A stretch of DNA of 64,000 bases from Flavobacterium lindanitolerans (GTDB lineage: Bacteria > Bacteroidota > Bacteroidia > Flavobacteriales > Flavobacteriaceae): assembly GCF_002846575.1 (NCBI RefSeq), contig NZ_PJND01000007.1, forward strand, positions 1,922,001 to 1,986,000, written 5' to 3'. The position numbers and the translations under genes are program-made. The notes beneath the pieces were generated by a model. That model had not been told where the DNA came from, ran no database searches, and was given only the letters and a program-made list of their open reading frames with translations. Shown here piece by piece: positions 8,504-16,598 of this stretch; position 1 is the stretch's first letter; every line of letters begins with the position of its first letter.

Positions 8504-9577
8504 TCAGGCATTTGTCTTTTCAAATTCCTTCATTACATCTACCAGTACCTGTACGCTCTCCAAAGGCAAAGCATTATACATGGAAGCCCTGTAACCGCCT
8601 ACGGAACGATGTCCGGTCAGACCAGATATTCCGGCTTCTTTCCAATACTGGTCGAATGCCTGTGCCTGGGTTTCGTCCTTTAGCAAGAAAGTCGCATTCA
8701 TGTTGGAACGGTCTTCTGTAACGGCTGTTCCGTTGAATAATGGGTTTCGGTCTATTTCTGCATATAATAACTGGGCTTTGGCCTCGTTGATTTTTTCAAT
8801 GGCAGGAATTCCACCTTGTCGTTTTAGCCATTGCAATGTCAGTAGGGAAGTGTAGACTGCAAAAACTGCAGGTGTATTGTACATACTTTCTTTTTCAATG
8901 TGCTGCTGATAGTTTAATATATTCGGTATGTTTCGTCCTGTTTTACCCAAAATAGCTTCTTTGACCACTACGAGCGTAACTCCTGCTGGTCCCATGTTTT
9001 TTTGAGCTCCGGCATAAATGAGGTCAAATTTTGAGAAATCGAGTTGGCGTGAAAAAATATCCGAACTCATATCGCAGACTACCGGAATTTTTGTTTCCGG
9101 AAATTCTTTTATCTGTGTTCCGTAAATCGTATTGTTGGAGGTGCAGTGAAAATAATCAGCATCTGCAGGAATAGCATAATGTTTAGGAATATGATTGTAT
9201 TTATCTTCTTTTGAGGAAGCAACCACAATGGTTTCTCCAAATGCTTTGGCTTCCTTTATGGCTCCTGCTGCCCAGGTTCCGGTATCTAAATAAGAAGCTT
9301 TCCCGCCGTCTCGCAATAAATTGTAAGGAACCCGTAAAAATTCCATACTGGCGCCGCCTTGTAAAAATAAAGCCTGATAACCTTTTCCCTGCAAGCCCAG
9401 AAGTTCCAAAACCAGGGCTCTGGCTTCTTCCATTACGGCTACAAAATCTTTACTCCTGTGTGAAATTTCCAGAATGGATAAGCCCGAATCATTGAAGTTC
9501 AAAATAGCCTGTGCTGATTTTTCAAATACTTCTTGCGGCAGGATGCAAGGACCTGCACTGTAGTTATGCTTTTTCAT
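8504..9577 (-). CDS. serC: Phosphoserine aminotransferase
   Basis: The 357-residue PLP enzyme transfers an amino group from glutamate to 3-phosphohydroxypyruvate. It opens with the family signature KHNYSAGPCILP and has the PLP-lysine segment YAGAQKNMGPAGV, the motif FLQGGASMEF and the C-terminal GHRSVGGYRASMYNALP. It is the first gene of serC-serA. Its 145-base upstream region has no clear TAnnTTTG box, but it contains an 18-base word (9674-9691) that recurs in the same relative orientation before the sugar transporter at 62393. Confidence 0.95.
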   Translation of the reverse strand: MKKHNYSAGPCILPQEVFEKSAQAILNFNDSGLSILEISHRSKDFVAVMEEARALVLELLGLQGKGYQALFLQGGASMEFLRVPYNLLRDGGKASYLDTGTWAAGAIKEAKAFGETIVVASSKEDKYNHIPKHYAIPADADYFHCTSNNTIYGTQIKEFPETKIPVVCDMSSDIFSRQLDFSKFDLIYAGAQKNMGPAGVTLVVVKEAILGKTGRNIPNILNYQQHIEKESMYNTPAVFAVYTSLLTLQWLKRQGGIPAIEKINEAKAQLLYAEIDRNPLFNGTAVTEDRSNMNATFLLKDETQAQAFDQYWKEAGISGLTGHRSVGGYRASMYNALPLESVQVLVDVMKEFEKTNA

Positions 9578-9673
9578 GCTGTGTTTTTAAGAAAGTGTTG
9601 TTGTGAGTTTGAAAAGCAAATTTCAGGAATTAAGATTAAAGATTTCTTAGCCTTTTCATGATAATTTCGTAAG

Positions 9674-9691
9674 GTTATTAACGAAAACGAT
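9674..9691 (-). promoter_or_regulatory. Shared 18-base upstream element, copy 1 (serC)
   Basis: On the minus strand this reads ATCGTTTTCGTTAATAAC. It is identical to 62261-62278 on the plus strand and sits 96 bases before serC. It includes CGTT repeated with a two-base gap (CGTTTTCGTT). A role as regulator site is inferred only from its recurrence and position. Confidence 0.4.
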
Positions 9692-9722
9692 ATAGTAAAA
9701 CTATTTTTATGAGCTATTTTGA

Positions 9723-10781
9723 CTAAATCGATGAAAGAAATGCAATAGTGTCTACATTGTCAGCATAGTCCCAAAGTTCCGGTTTCTGTGTTTTGCCAAA
9801 CGGAATGCTGTTTTCAATTATTCCTTTGGAAACAATACATTGGATTTGCTCATTATCTGTTATAAGACGTTTTTTAAGTTCCTCTGTATTTTGATAGAAT
9901 TCATAAAATACACTTGAAATAGGAGAGGAATAGCTCGTGTCTTCCTTAATAGTAAGGAATCCGTTATCGAGCAGTTTGAAATTACTCATCAGGAAGACTG
10001 CCTTATTGTAGTCGTAATTGTTGGCATATTTTTCATAATGGATGACATCCTGATACTCAAAAATCCCTTCAAAAAAGGCTTCGAATTTATAATCTTTTGG
10101 GACAAAAAGTTTGGAAACGTTTCTGCAGCCCAATCCGAAATATCGGAAGATGTCCTCACCCAGTTGAATAAAGTCTTCTTTGGATTCCGTGCCGTCCAAT
10201 ACCGCAACAGAATTTCTGTTCTTTCTGATTATGGAAGGTTTGTCCTTAAAATAATATTCAAAATAACGGGCCGTATTATTACTTCCTGTTGCAATGACAG
10301 CATCAAAATTTTCTAATTTTCCTTCAGTGAATATGATGTATTCTGCCATTTTTGGTTCGACAGCCATAATGTATTTTGCTAAAAACGGCAACAGATGCTG
10401 GTCATTTGAAGAGGTTTTGACCAATACTTTATGACCGGAAATTAAAACACTCAAAAAATCATGAAAGCCCACCAATGGGATATTTCCAGCCAAAACCAAT
10501 CCAACTGTTTTTCCGCCAACGTTTTCCAGATTGTATTTGGAAAGCCATTGGTTCAGGTTTTCTTTTGTCAAGGCTTCAGCCCAGGAGCGTATGGCAAAGT
10601 ATACCTGTTCCGGGGTATACCAACCGTTATGGGATTGAGACAACTCAATCAAATCCAAAAAATCATTGAAAAACAAATCGTTATGTAAAACGTTTTCTTT
10701 TTTAATACTTTCATTTTCAGAAAATTGACTTAAGAATTTTCCTAACTCTGCGAAAATATTTTTTTTGTGCTCTAAAGTCAT
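9723..10781 (-). CDS. Acyl-CoA reductase (LuxC-like)
   Basis: The 352-residue protein, from ATG 10781 (MTLEHKKNIF), resembles the LuxC/acyl-CoA reductase family of the aldehyde dehydrogenase superfamily. It contains VGLVLAGNIPLVGFHDFL, VLVKTSSNDQ, AVIATGSNNTARYFEYYF and FGLGCRNVSKLFVP, where the Cys of GLGCRNV is the likely nucleophile. Such enzymes reduce fatty acyl-CoA to aldehyde. In this lineage the physiological substrate is not established. It is divergent from a ferredoxin gene, and the two promoters overlap. serC follows on the same strand after 145 bases. Confidence 0.8.
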   Translation of the reverse strand: MTLEHKKNIFAELGKFLSQFSENESIKKENVLHNDLFFNDFLDLIELSQSHNGWYTPEQVYFAIRSWAEALTKENLNQWLSKYNLENVGGKTVGLVLAGNIPLVGFHDFLSVLISGHKVLVKTSSNDQHLLPFLAKYIMAVEPKMAEYIIFTEGKLENFDAVIATGSNNTARYFEYYFKDKPSIIRKNRNSVAVLDGTESKEDFIQLGEDIFRYFGLGCRNVSKLFVPKDYKFEAFFEGIFEYQDVIHYEKYANNYDYNKAVFLMSNFKLLDNGFLTIKEDTSYSSPISSVFYEFYQNTEELKKRLITDNEQIQCIVSKGIIENSIPFGKTQKPELWDYADNVDTIAFLSSI

Positions 10782-10786
10782 ATTGA

Positions 10787-10818
10787 TTTGCTTATGAATT
10801 GTTTTGGATGTAATTTTG
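10787..10818 (+). promoter_or_regulatory. Promoter of the ferredoxin gene
   Basis: TTTG (10787-10790), a 20-base gap and TAATTTTG (10811-10818) match the Bacteroidetes -33/-7 promoter. The predicted transcript start lies about 70 bases before the ferredoxin ATG. Confidence 0.55.
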
Positions 10819-10820
10819 CA

Positions 10821-10851
10821 CAAAAATAAACCTTTTCTAGGCAGCAGGCAA
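10821..10851 (-). promoter_or_regulatory. Promoter of the acyl-CoA reductase gene
   Basis: On the minus strand TTG (10851-10849), a 20-base gap and TATTTTTG (10828-10821) form a -33/-7 pair. Its -7 box lies two bases from that of the divergent ferredoxin promoter. Confidence 0.55.
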
Positions 10852-10894
10852 GCCTTACGCATATTGCCTATAGCTTATAGCAAAAAATGAAAAA

Positions 10895-11245
10895 ATGGCA
10901 ATCATAATAACAGACGAATGCATCAATTGTGGTGCTTGCGAACCAGAATGCCCAAATACTGCCATCTATGAAGGTGCAGATGATTGGAGATATAAAGACG
11001 GAACGAAACTTAATGGAAAAATAGTGCTTCCAAATGGAGAGGAAGTGGATGCGGATGCGCCACATACGCCTCTTTCGGATGATATCTATTATATTGTTCC
11101 GGGTAAATGTACAGAATGTAAAGGATTCCACGAAGAGCCGCAATGCGCTGCCGTTTGTCCGGTTGACTGTTGCGTTCCGGACGACAACCATGTAGAAAGT
11201 GAAGAGACTTTGCTTAACAGGCAGGCCTTTTTACATGGGGAGTAA
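10895..11245 (+). CDS. 2[4Fe-4S] ferredoxin
   Basis: The 116-residue electron carrier has two cysteine clusters. The first is CINCGACEPECPNTAI near the N-terminus and the second is CTECKGFHEEPQCAAVCPVDCC. The longer spacing in the second cluster is typical of the Alvin-type (Allochromatium) ferredoxins. It is soluble and cytoplasmic. Its location opposite the acyl-CoA reductase suggests a possible shared regulation, but which enzyme it serves cannot be read from the sequence. A bidirectional terminator follows. Confidence 0.92.
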   Translation: MAIIITDECINCGACEPECPNTAIYEGADDWRYKDGTKLNGKIVLPNGEEVDADAPHTPLSDDIYYIVPGKCTECKGFHEEPQCAAVCPVDCCVPDDNHVESEETLLNRQAFLHGE

Positions 11246-11270
11246 TCTTACTTATTAAAAGAAAATAAAA

Positions 11271-11300
11271 AAACCTGAATTAAACAATTCAGGTTTTTTT
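11271..11300. terminator. Bidirectional terminator between ferredoxin and the 11319-11858 gene
   Basis: AAACCTGAATT (11271-11281) and AATTCAGGTTT (11286-11296) form an 11-base stem with loop AAAC. A-run before and T-run after give U-tracts in both directions. Confidence 0.9.
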
Positions 11301-11318
11301 ATGTGTGTCAATAAAATT

Positions 11319-11858
11319 TTATTTCGGAGAACGTACATAGGTCTCTATAGAAACCTTATCGGATTTGTCGTCATAAGTTTCTACGACCAAATTTCCGTTG
11401 GTGTCAAAATAACCTATTGAAGTCTGGTTTTTACCTCTGTAGATATAACTGTTTGTAGTTGTAGCTCTCAAAAGTCCCAGTCTTTTATTGTCCTGTGTGG
11501 TAATCACGTAACCGGCCGGGTCTAATCGTAACTGATAGGTTTTACCATTTGATGTATAATAAGAGGAACGGTCAATATCTACTGTTCGGGTACTTCCGTC
11601 AGGATTGATTACCTGAGTTTTTGAAATTACTTCAACAGGTGTTTCCTTCAAGTCTTTGTTTAATGCTTTGGAATCCGCATTTTGGAACTCGATATTCTGA
11701 ACTTCCTTAACTTCCTGGGTTTTCAGGTATGTTTTCTCGCCATCAGAATCCTTAACAGTAGTTACCGTGGTTTTGGAAACATCTGTGACATTTTTATTCT
11801 GGGCCTGTAGGCTTAATGCCGCCAACAATGTAATGCTGCTTAACAAAATAGTTTTCAT
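11319..11858 (-). CDS. Secreted hypothetical protein
   Basis: A 179-residue protein with a signal peptide (KTILLSSITLLAALSLQAQ). The mature part is rich in Thr, Lys and Asp and contains VINPDGSTRTVDIDRSSYYT and IGYFDTNGNLVVETYDD, which suggests short beta-strand repeats. It has no cysteine and no enzyme motif. I do not recognise a family. A -7-like TAAATTTG occurs on the minus strand at 11892-11885. The gene stands alone between a terminator and ychF. Confidence 0.7.
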   Translation of the reverse strand: MKTILLSSITLLAALSLQAQNKNVTDVSKTTVTTVKDSDGEKTYLKTQEVKEVQNIEFQNADSKALNKDLKETPVEVISKTQVINPDGSTRTVDIDRSSYYTSNGKTYQLRLDPAGYVITTQDNKRLGLLRATTTNSYIYRGKNQTSIGYFDTNGNLVVETYDDKSDKVSIETYVRSPK

Positions 11859-12024
11859 AATGAGTTGATTTAGAGTGATATTAACAAATTTAAGGATTTT
11901 ATGTTAAATTGATTTTTAAAAAATCATAAAGAATTGCTAAATGTTATTTTTTAATAGAAATAGTTTAATTTTTTAAGAAATAAAAATAGAAAGGCATTGA
12001 GGTTTAATTTCAAATCCAAAAGCG

Positions 12025-12032
12025 TATATTTG
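12025..12032 (+). promoter_or_regulatory. -7-like box before ychF
   Basis: TATATTTG matches TAnnTTTG and lies 36 bases before the ychF ATG. No convincing -33 partner is seen. Confidence 0.45.
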
Positions 12033-12068
12033 CACCCTTAAAATTATCAATATCATACTTATACCATA

Positions 12069-13163
12069 ATGAAAGCAGGAATTGTAGGGTTGCCAAATGT
12101 TGGAAAATCAACATTATTCAATTGTTTATCAAATGCAAAAGCGCAAAGCGCAAATTTCCCGTTCTGTACTATCGAGCCGAACATTGGAGTCGTAAACGTA
12201 CCGGACCCGAGGATTAATAAGTTGGAAGAATTGGTGAAACCGGAGCGCGTTCAGATGGCTACTGTAGATATTGTAGATATTGCAGGATTGGTAAAAGGAG
12301 CAAGTAAAGGTGAAGGTTTGGGGAATCAGTTCCTTGGAAATATCCGCGAGTGTAACGCTATCATTCACGTATTGCGTTGTTTTGATAATGATAATATAGT
12401 GCATGTGGATGGCAATGTTAATCCAATCCGTGACAAAGAAACGATCGATATCGAATTGCAGCTGAAAGACCTTGAAACTGTTGAAAAACGTTTGGAGAAA
12501 GTAAACCGTGCTGCCAAAACAGGAAACAAGGAAGCGCAGGTTGAACAGGCATTGCTTAACCGAATCCGTGAGGCTTTATTACAGGCAAAATCAGCCAGAA
12601 CCATAACGCCACAAAATAATGATGAGGAAGCCCTTTTGGAATCGTTCCAATTGATTACCGCTAAACCGGTTTTGTATGTATGTAATGTGGATGAAGCTTC
12701 TGCAGTTAACGGAAATAAATATGTAGACCAGGTTAGAGAATTGGTAAAAGACGAAGATGCAGAGGTTATTGTGCTTTCTGTTGGGGCTGAGGCCGATATT
12801 ACAGAATTGGAAAGTTATGAAGAACGTCAGGTGTTTCTTGAAGACATGGGCTTGACAGAACCGGGGTCGTCTGTACTGATTCGTGCGGCTTATAAGTTGT
12901 TGAAGCAACAGACTTATTTTACCGCCGGTGTAAAAGAAGTACGTGCCTGGACAATCAATATTGGAGCAACAGCGCCACAGGCAGCCGGAGTAATCCATAC
13001 TGATTTTGAAAAAGGATTTATCCGTGCGGAAGTAATTGCTTATGATGATTTCGTAACCTACGGTTCTGAATCTAAAGTAAAAGAAGCCGGAAAACTGCGT
13101 GTGGAAGGTAAAGAATATATAGTAAAAGATGGAGATGTGATGCACTTCAGATTTAATGTATAA
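12069..13163 (+). CDS. ychF: Redox-regulated ATPase YchF (OLA1 family)
   Basis: The 364-residue P-loop protein begins MKAGIVGLPNVGKST, with the G1 loop at about residues 7-14. It also shows VDIVDIAGLVKGAS (G3), an altered G4 region (YVCNVDE) typical of this ATP-preferring Obg-family branch, and a C-terminal TGS domain (AWTINIGATAPQAAGVIHTDFEKGFI). YchF binds ribosomes and is linked to translation and stress control. Length and domain order are normal. It is a single-gene unit with its own terminator. Confidence 0.96.
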   Translation: MKAGIVGLPNVGKSTLFNCLSNAKAQSANFPFCTIEPNIGVVNVPDPRINKLEELVKPERVQMATVDIVDIAGLVKGASKGEGLGNQFLGNIRECNAIIHVLRCFDNDNIVHVDGNVNPIRDKETIDIELQLKDLETVEKRLEKVNRAAKTGNKEAQVEQALLNRIREALLQAKSARTITPQNNDEEALLESFQLITAKPVLYVCNVDEASAVNGNKYVDQVRELVKDEDAEVIVLSVGAEADITELESYEERQVFLEDMGLTEPGSSVLIRAAYKLLKQQTYFTAGVKEVRAWTINIGATAPQAAGVIHTDFEKGFIRAEVIAYDDFVTYGSESKVKEAGKLRVEGKEYIVKDGDVMHFRFNV

Positions 13164-13183
13164 TCTCAAAGTATAAAACAATT

Positions 13184-13210
13184 AAAAGCGGCTTCTTGGC
13201 CGCTTTTTTT
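13184..13210 (+). terminator. Rho-independent terminator of ychF
   Basis: AAAAGCGGC (13184-13192) pairs with GCCGCTTTT (13199-13207) over the loop TTCTTG, followed by T residues. Confidence 0.9.
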
Positions 13211-13267
13211 ATGAAGATATGTCATGTTAAAAATCCTATAAACTGACCGGTGAATTTCTTAAAATCA

Positions 13268-13275
13268 GCTATATT
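13268..13275 (+). promoter_or_regulatory. -7-like box before the YihY gene
   Basis: TATATTTG matches TAnnTTTG. It overlaps the in-frame TTG codon at 13275 and therefore favours ATG 13302 as the start of the next gene. Confidence 0.5.
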
Positions 13276-13301
13276 TGAGTAAACCGAAACCAAAAAGCAC
13301 T

Positions 13302-14243
13302 ATGAAATCGAAAGGATTATTCTCAAAAACCTGGTATTTACTCAAAAATACGATATCAGAGTTTAATGATGACAATGCAATCAAATTAAGCGCATCACTC
13401 TCTTATTATACCATTTTTGCAATACCTCCATTAATGATTATTATCATTACGCTTTGTGGTTTCTTCTTTGGAAAAGATGCGGTTACCGGAGAGCTGTACG
13501 GACAGATTAACAGGCTTGTAGGTAATGATGCGGCAATCCAGATACAAAATGCCATTAAAAATGTGGAGCTTTCAGATAGTAATGCATTTGCGGCCATTTT
13601 TGGAGGAGTAATGCTTTTGATAGGAGCTTCCGGGGTTTTTGCCGAAATCCAGAGTTCCATAAACTTTATATGGGGGCTCAAGGCAAAACCCAACAAAGGA
13701 TTTAAAAAGTTTATCCAAAACCGATTGATGTCGTTTTCGATGATTGTTTCTGTCGGATTCTTGCTATTAGTCAGTTTGTTGGTCAATTCGGTTATGGACC
13801 TTTTAAGTGCAAAACTCCGGTCATATTTTCAGGAAGGAACCATTTACATCTTTTATGTGCTGAATCTACTGCTGGTATTTGCCATTATTACGTTGCTGTT
13901 TACTATTATTTTCAGGACGCTGCCGGATGGAAAAATCAGGTGGAAAGACGCTTTCATAGGTTCGTCTTTTACAGCCGTACTTTTTATGGTTGGTAAATTT
14001 GCAATCGGGCTCTATTTGGGGAATTCTACTGTTGCCAGTGTTTATGGGGCAGCCGGTTCAATAATAATAATTTTGGTATGGGTGTATTATTCCGCAATAA
14101 TTCTTTATTTTGGTGCTGAATTCACTAAGGTGTATGCAAAAGCTTACGGAGGCAGTATTAGCCCTAATGAATATTCGGTAGAAATCCAGAAAGAGATTTT
14201 TGAAATAACAGACGCGGAAACCAATACAAAAACCAGGATATGA
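13302..14243 (+). CDS. YihY/BrkB family inner-membrane protein
   Basis: The protein of about 313 residues has six hydrophobic segments and the family hallmarks AIKLSASLSYYTIFAIPPLMIIII near the N-terminus, GASGVFAEIQSSINFIWGL in the middle and VYGAAGSIIIILVWVYYSAIILYFGAEFTKVYA near the end. The family was once called ribonuclease BN, but its role is uncertain and transport has been proposed. ATG 13302 is preferred over TTG 13275, which lies inside a promoter box. Its stop overlaps the next start (ATGA at 14240), so the two genes are translationally linked. Confidence 0.88.
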   Translation: MKSKGLFSKTWYLLKNTISEFNDDNAIKLSASLSYYTIFAIPPLMIIIITLCGFFFGKDAVTGELYGQINRLVGNDAAIQIQNAIKNVELSDSNAFAAIFGGVMLLIGASGVFAEIQSSINFIWGLKAKPNKGFKKFIQNRLMSFSMIVSVGFLLLVSLLVNSVMDLLSAKLRSYFQEGTIYIFYVLNLLLVFAIITLLFTIIFRTLPDGKIRWKDAFIGSSFTAVLFMVGKFAIGLYLGNSTVASVYGAAGSIIIILVWVYYSAIILYFGAEFTKVYAKAYGGSISPNEYSVEIQKEIFEITDAETNTKTRI

Positions 14244-14767
14244 AAATAATTGCCTTTGGCGGGAGCAATAGCTCCAAATCGATTAATAAAATGTTGGCTA
14301 CTTATGCTTCCGGGCTTTTTGAAGATGCGGAAGTAGAAATTTTAGACCTTAATGATTTTGAAATGCCGCTTTTTTCGGTTGATAGGGAAAAAGAGGTAGG
14401 ACAGCACGAAACTGCAAAAAAGTTTTTGGCTAAGCTGGCTTCGGCAGATATTCTGGTCGTTTCTCTGGCTGAAAATAACGGCATCTATTCTACCGCTTTC
14501 AAAAATATTTATGATTGGAGTTCCCGAATTGACAATGAGGTATTCCAGCAAAAACCAATGCTGCTAATGGCAACTTCACCAGGCGGAAGAGGAGGTAAGG
14601 GCGTATTGGATTTTGCTAGCAGCAATCTGCCAAGACATGGGGCTAACATTAAAGCCCTGTTTTCACTTCCGAGCTTTTATACCAATTTTGATGTGGAAAA
14701 TAAAAAGATTTCAAATGCCGAATTGGATAATGAGTTAAAAGAAATTGTAACCAATTTTGAGGCTTGA
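14240..14767 (+). CDS. NADPH-dependent FMN reductase family protein
   Basis: The 175-residue flavodoxin-like protein opens with IIAFGGSNSSKSINKMLATYA, the phosphate-binding loop of the family. It has ILDLNDFEMPLFSVDRE and LLMATSPGGRGGKGVLDFASS, typical of NAD(P)H:FMN/quinone reductases (PF03358). It likely reduces quinones or flavins with NAD(P)H in the cytoplasm. It overlaps the preceding YihY gene by four bases and is followed closely by the DUF2459 gene. Confidence 0.85.
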   Translation: MKIIAFGGSNSSKSINKMLATYASGLFEDAEVEILDLNDFEMPLFSVDREKEVGQHETAKKFLAKLASADILVVSLAENNGIYSTAFKNIYDWSSRIDNEVFQQKPMLLMATSPGGRGGKGVLDFASSNLPRHGANIKALFSLPSFYTNFDVENKKISNAELDNELKEIVTNFEA

Positions 14768-14772
14768 AAAAC

Positions 14773-15447
14773 ATGAAGAAAATTTTCAGGATTTTACTGA
14801 AGATAATTTTAGGAATACTCGGATTTTTTATTGTTTACATTCTGTTAGCTCTTGCTATTCCTTACATTGGTGTCAATACTGAAGACAAGGACAAGCAGGA
14901 AGACGTCGCCATTTATATTAAAACCAATGGTGTACATACCGATATTGTGGTTCCAATCAAAACGGAATATAAAGACTGGAGTGAAAAAATAAAATACGAA
15001 CATATTGCTTCAAAAGATTCTACCATGCAGTTTATTGGTTTTGGCTGGGGTGATAAAGGGTTTTATTTAAACACACCGGAATGGTCTGACCTGAAATTTA
15101 GCACGGCATTTAATGCGGCTTTCTATTTGGGAACTTCCGCCATGCATGCTACTTTTTTCAAACAGCTGAAAGAAAACGAAAGCTGTGTGAAAATTAATAT
15201 CAGCAAGGAGGAATATGCTAAACTGATTGCTTATATTGAAGATAGCTTTCAATATGATTCTCAGGGAAATCCAATCCTGATTCATGCCACAACTTATGGG
15301 CAGAATGACAGCTTCTATGAAGCCAATCGAAAATACAGCCTGTTTTACACCTGTAATACCTGGGCAAACAATGCTTTAAAGGCAGCCAACCAAAAAGCGG
15401 CAATATGGACACCATCCGATAAAGGTATTTTTTGCCATTATAGATAA
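14773..15447 (+). CDS. TIGR02117 (DUF2459) family membrane-anchored protein
   Basis: About 224 residues from ATG 14773. A TTG at 14764 overlaps the previous stop and is less likely. An N-terminal membrane anchor (IFRILLKIILGILGFFIVYILLALAI) precedes a conserved domain with IYIKTNGVHTDIVVPI, FIGFGWGDKGFYLNTPEW, MHATFF and YTCNTWANNALKAA. The conserved His and Cys suggest an NlpC/P60-like cysteine hydrolase fold, but this is inference. It is the third gene of the YihY-flavin reductase unit. Confidence 0.8.
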   Translation: MKKIFRILLKIILGILGFFIVYILLALAIPYIGVNTEDKDKQEDVAIYIKTNGVHTDIVVPIKTEYKDWSEKIKYEHIASKDSTMQFIGFGWGDKGFYLNTPEWSDLKFSTAFNAAFYLGTSAMHATFFKQLKENESCVKINISKEEYAKLIAYIEDSFQYDSQGNPILIHATTYGQNDSFYEANRKYSLFYTCNTWANNALKAANQKAAIWTPSDKGIFCHYR

Positions 15448-15472
15448 TTCATATTAAAAAATAAATTTAGCA

Positions 15473-16426
15473 ATGAGAAAAATTATCACTCTTTTTCTGT
15501 GTTTTTGTATCAACAATTCTTTTTCTAAAGACTTTTTGGAAGTTGATGAAATTGTAAAAAAATATCCTTCAAAAGTTCAAAGCTTAGAAACGATAAGCAA
15601 TATGATTAAGAAGGATTTTACCAGCGATTCTGAAAAAGCCAGAGCGGTTTATTCCTGGATAGCTTTTAATATTGCGTTTGATGTTGCGGCAGCCAATTCA
15701 ATGAACAGTGCATCGAGTATGGCATTTTCTTATAAGGATGAAAAGGAAAAAAAAGCAAAGGAAATTAAATTTAAGGAATCAATAATTTCTAAAACATTAC
15801 TTTCTGGTAAGGCTATCTGTCATGGGTATTCAATGGTGTTTGAAAAATTAAGCCGTTTAGTAGGGCTTGAAAGTGAGATAATAACTGGAGCCTTAAAATC
15901 TGACCCGTCACAAATTGGACAAGTAAATTTGGCAATAGACCATGCTTGGAATGCTGTAAAAATTGATAATGTTTGGAAATTTGTAGATACTACACTTGGA
16001 GCCGGATATATTTCCCAAAAAGACGATTCTTTTAAGCCTGACTTTAATGGTTCTTATTTTTTTATGTCAGCAGAGGACTTATTTTTAAACCATTATCCAG
16101 AGGATAAAAAATGGCTCACAATTAATAAATCAAAACTGGATTTTTCAAAATTACCACTTTACTACAGGGATTATTTTAAAGGTAATTATGAAATATTCCC
16201 GAAAAACGGTATCATTTCTTCAGCTACGCCAAATTTCCATTTAGAAATTAAAAATTTAGGGGAATATGATAATGCCGAGTTTGTACTCAGTAGTGAAAAT
16301 AAACTTACCTATCTGAACAATGAAAATAAAGAAACTCAATTTGATATCCCATTGGCAGGAAAATCAGGTGATTATCTGACGATTTATGTTAATCGGAAAA
16401 TTATGGTAACCTATTTAATCAAATAG
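15473..16426 (+). CDS. Secreted transglutaminase-like domain protein
   Basis: The 317-residue protein has a signal peptide (RKIITLFLCFCINNSFS). A papain-like transglutaminase core is visible: ARAVYSWIAFNIAFD, the catalytic Cys in SGKAICHGYSMVFEKLSRLVGLE, His in DHAWNAVKIDNVWKFVD and the Asp in KFVDTTLGAGY. This resembles the kyphoscoliosis-peptidase branch of the family. It may act as a periplasmic protease or peptide cross-linker; the substrate is unknown. It lies 25 bases after the DUF2459 gene and may be co-transcribed. Confidence 0.82.
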   Translation: MRKIITLFLCFCINNSFSKDFLEVDEIVKKYPSKVQSLETISNMIKKDFTSDSEKARAVYSWIAFNIAFDVAAANSMNSASSMAFSYKDEKEKKAKEIKFKESIISKTLLSGKAICHGYSMVFEKLSRLVGLESEIITGALKSDPSQIGQVNLAIDHAWNAVKIDNVWKFVDTTLGAGYISQKDDSFKPDFNGSYFFMSAEDLFLNHYPEDKKWLTINKSKLDFSKLPLYYRDYFKGNYEIFPKNGIISSATPNFHLEIKNLGEYDNAEFVLSSENKLTYLNNENKETQFDIPLAGKSGDYLTIYVNRKIMVTYLIK

Positions 16427-16569
16427 CATTTTTTTCTTCCGAAAATTATAGAGCTACAGCAGAAAGCCTGAATTACACTACTATTCTGATGCAAACCGGA
16501 TTGCAATTTTGTCAATTATTCTATTGATAACTTTGCTTTCCATGACTTTCATTTTTCTTGCGGATACTG

Positions 16570-16577
16570 TATATTAG
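16570..16577 (+). promoter_or_regulatory. -7-like box before parE
   Basis: TATATTAG differs from TAnnTTTG at one position and lies 21 bases before the ATG. The rest of the 172-base gap (16427-16598) shows nothing recognisable. Confidence 0.35.
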
Positions 16578-16598
16578 CACAAAATCCATAATTTTCAA

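Noticed and set aside
12591..13181. Long open frame of 196 codons antisense to ychF
   Set aside because: It lies wholly opposite a clear ychF gene, has low-complexity Phe/Tyr/Ile-rich composition and no domain.
13275..13301. TTG start for the YihY gene
   Set aside because: It overlaps TATATTTG, which is better read as the promoter -7 box.
16427..16598. A gene or RNA in the gap before parE
   Set aside because: No open frame of note and no convincing structure beyond a weak -7-like box.
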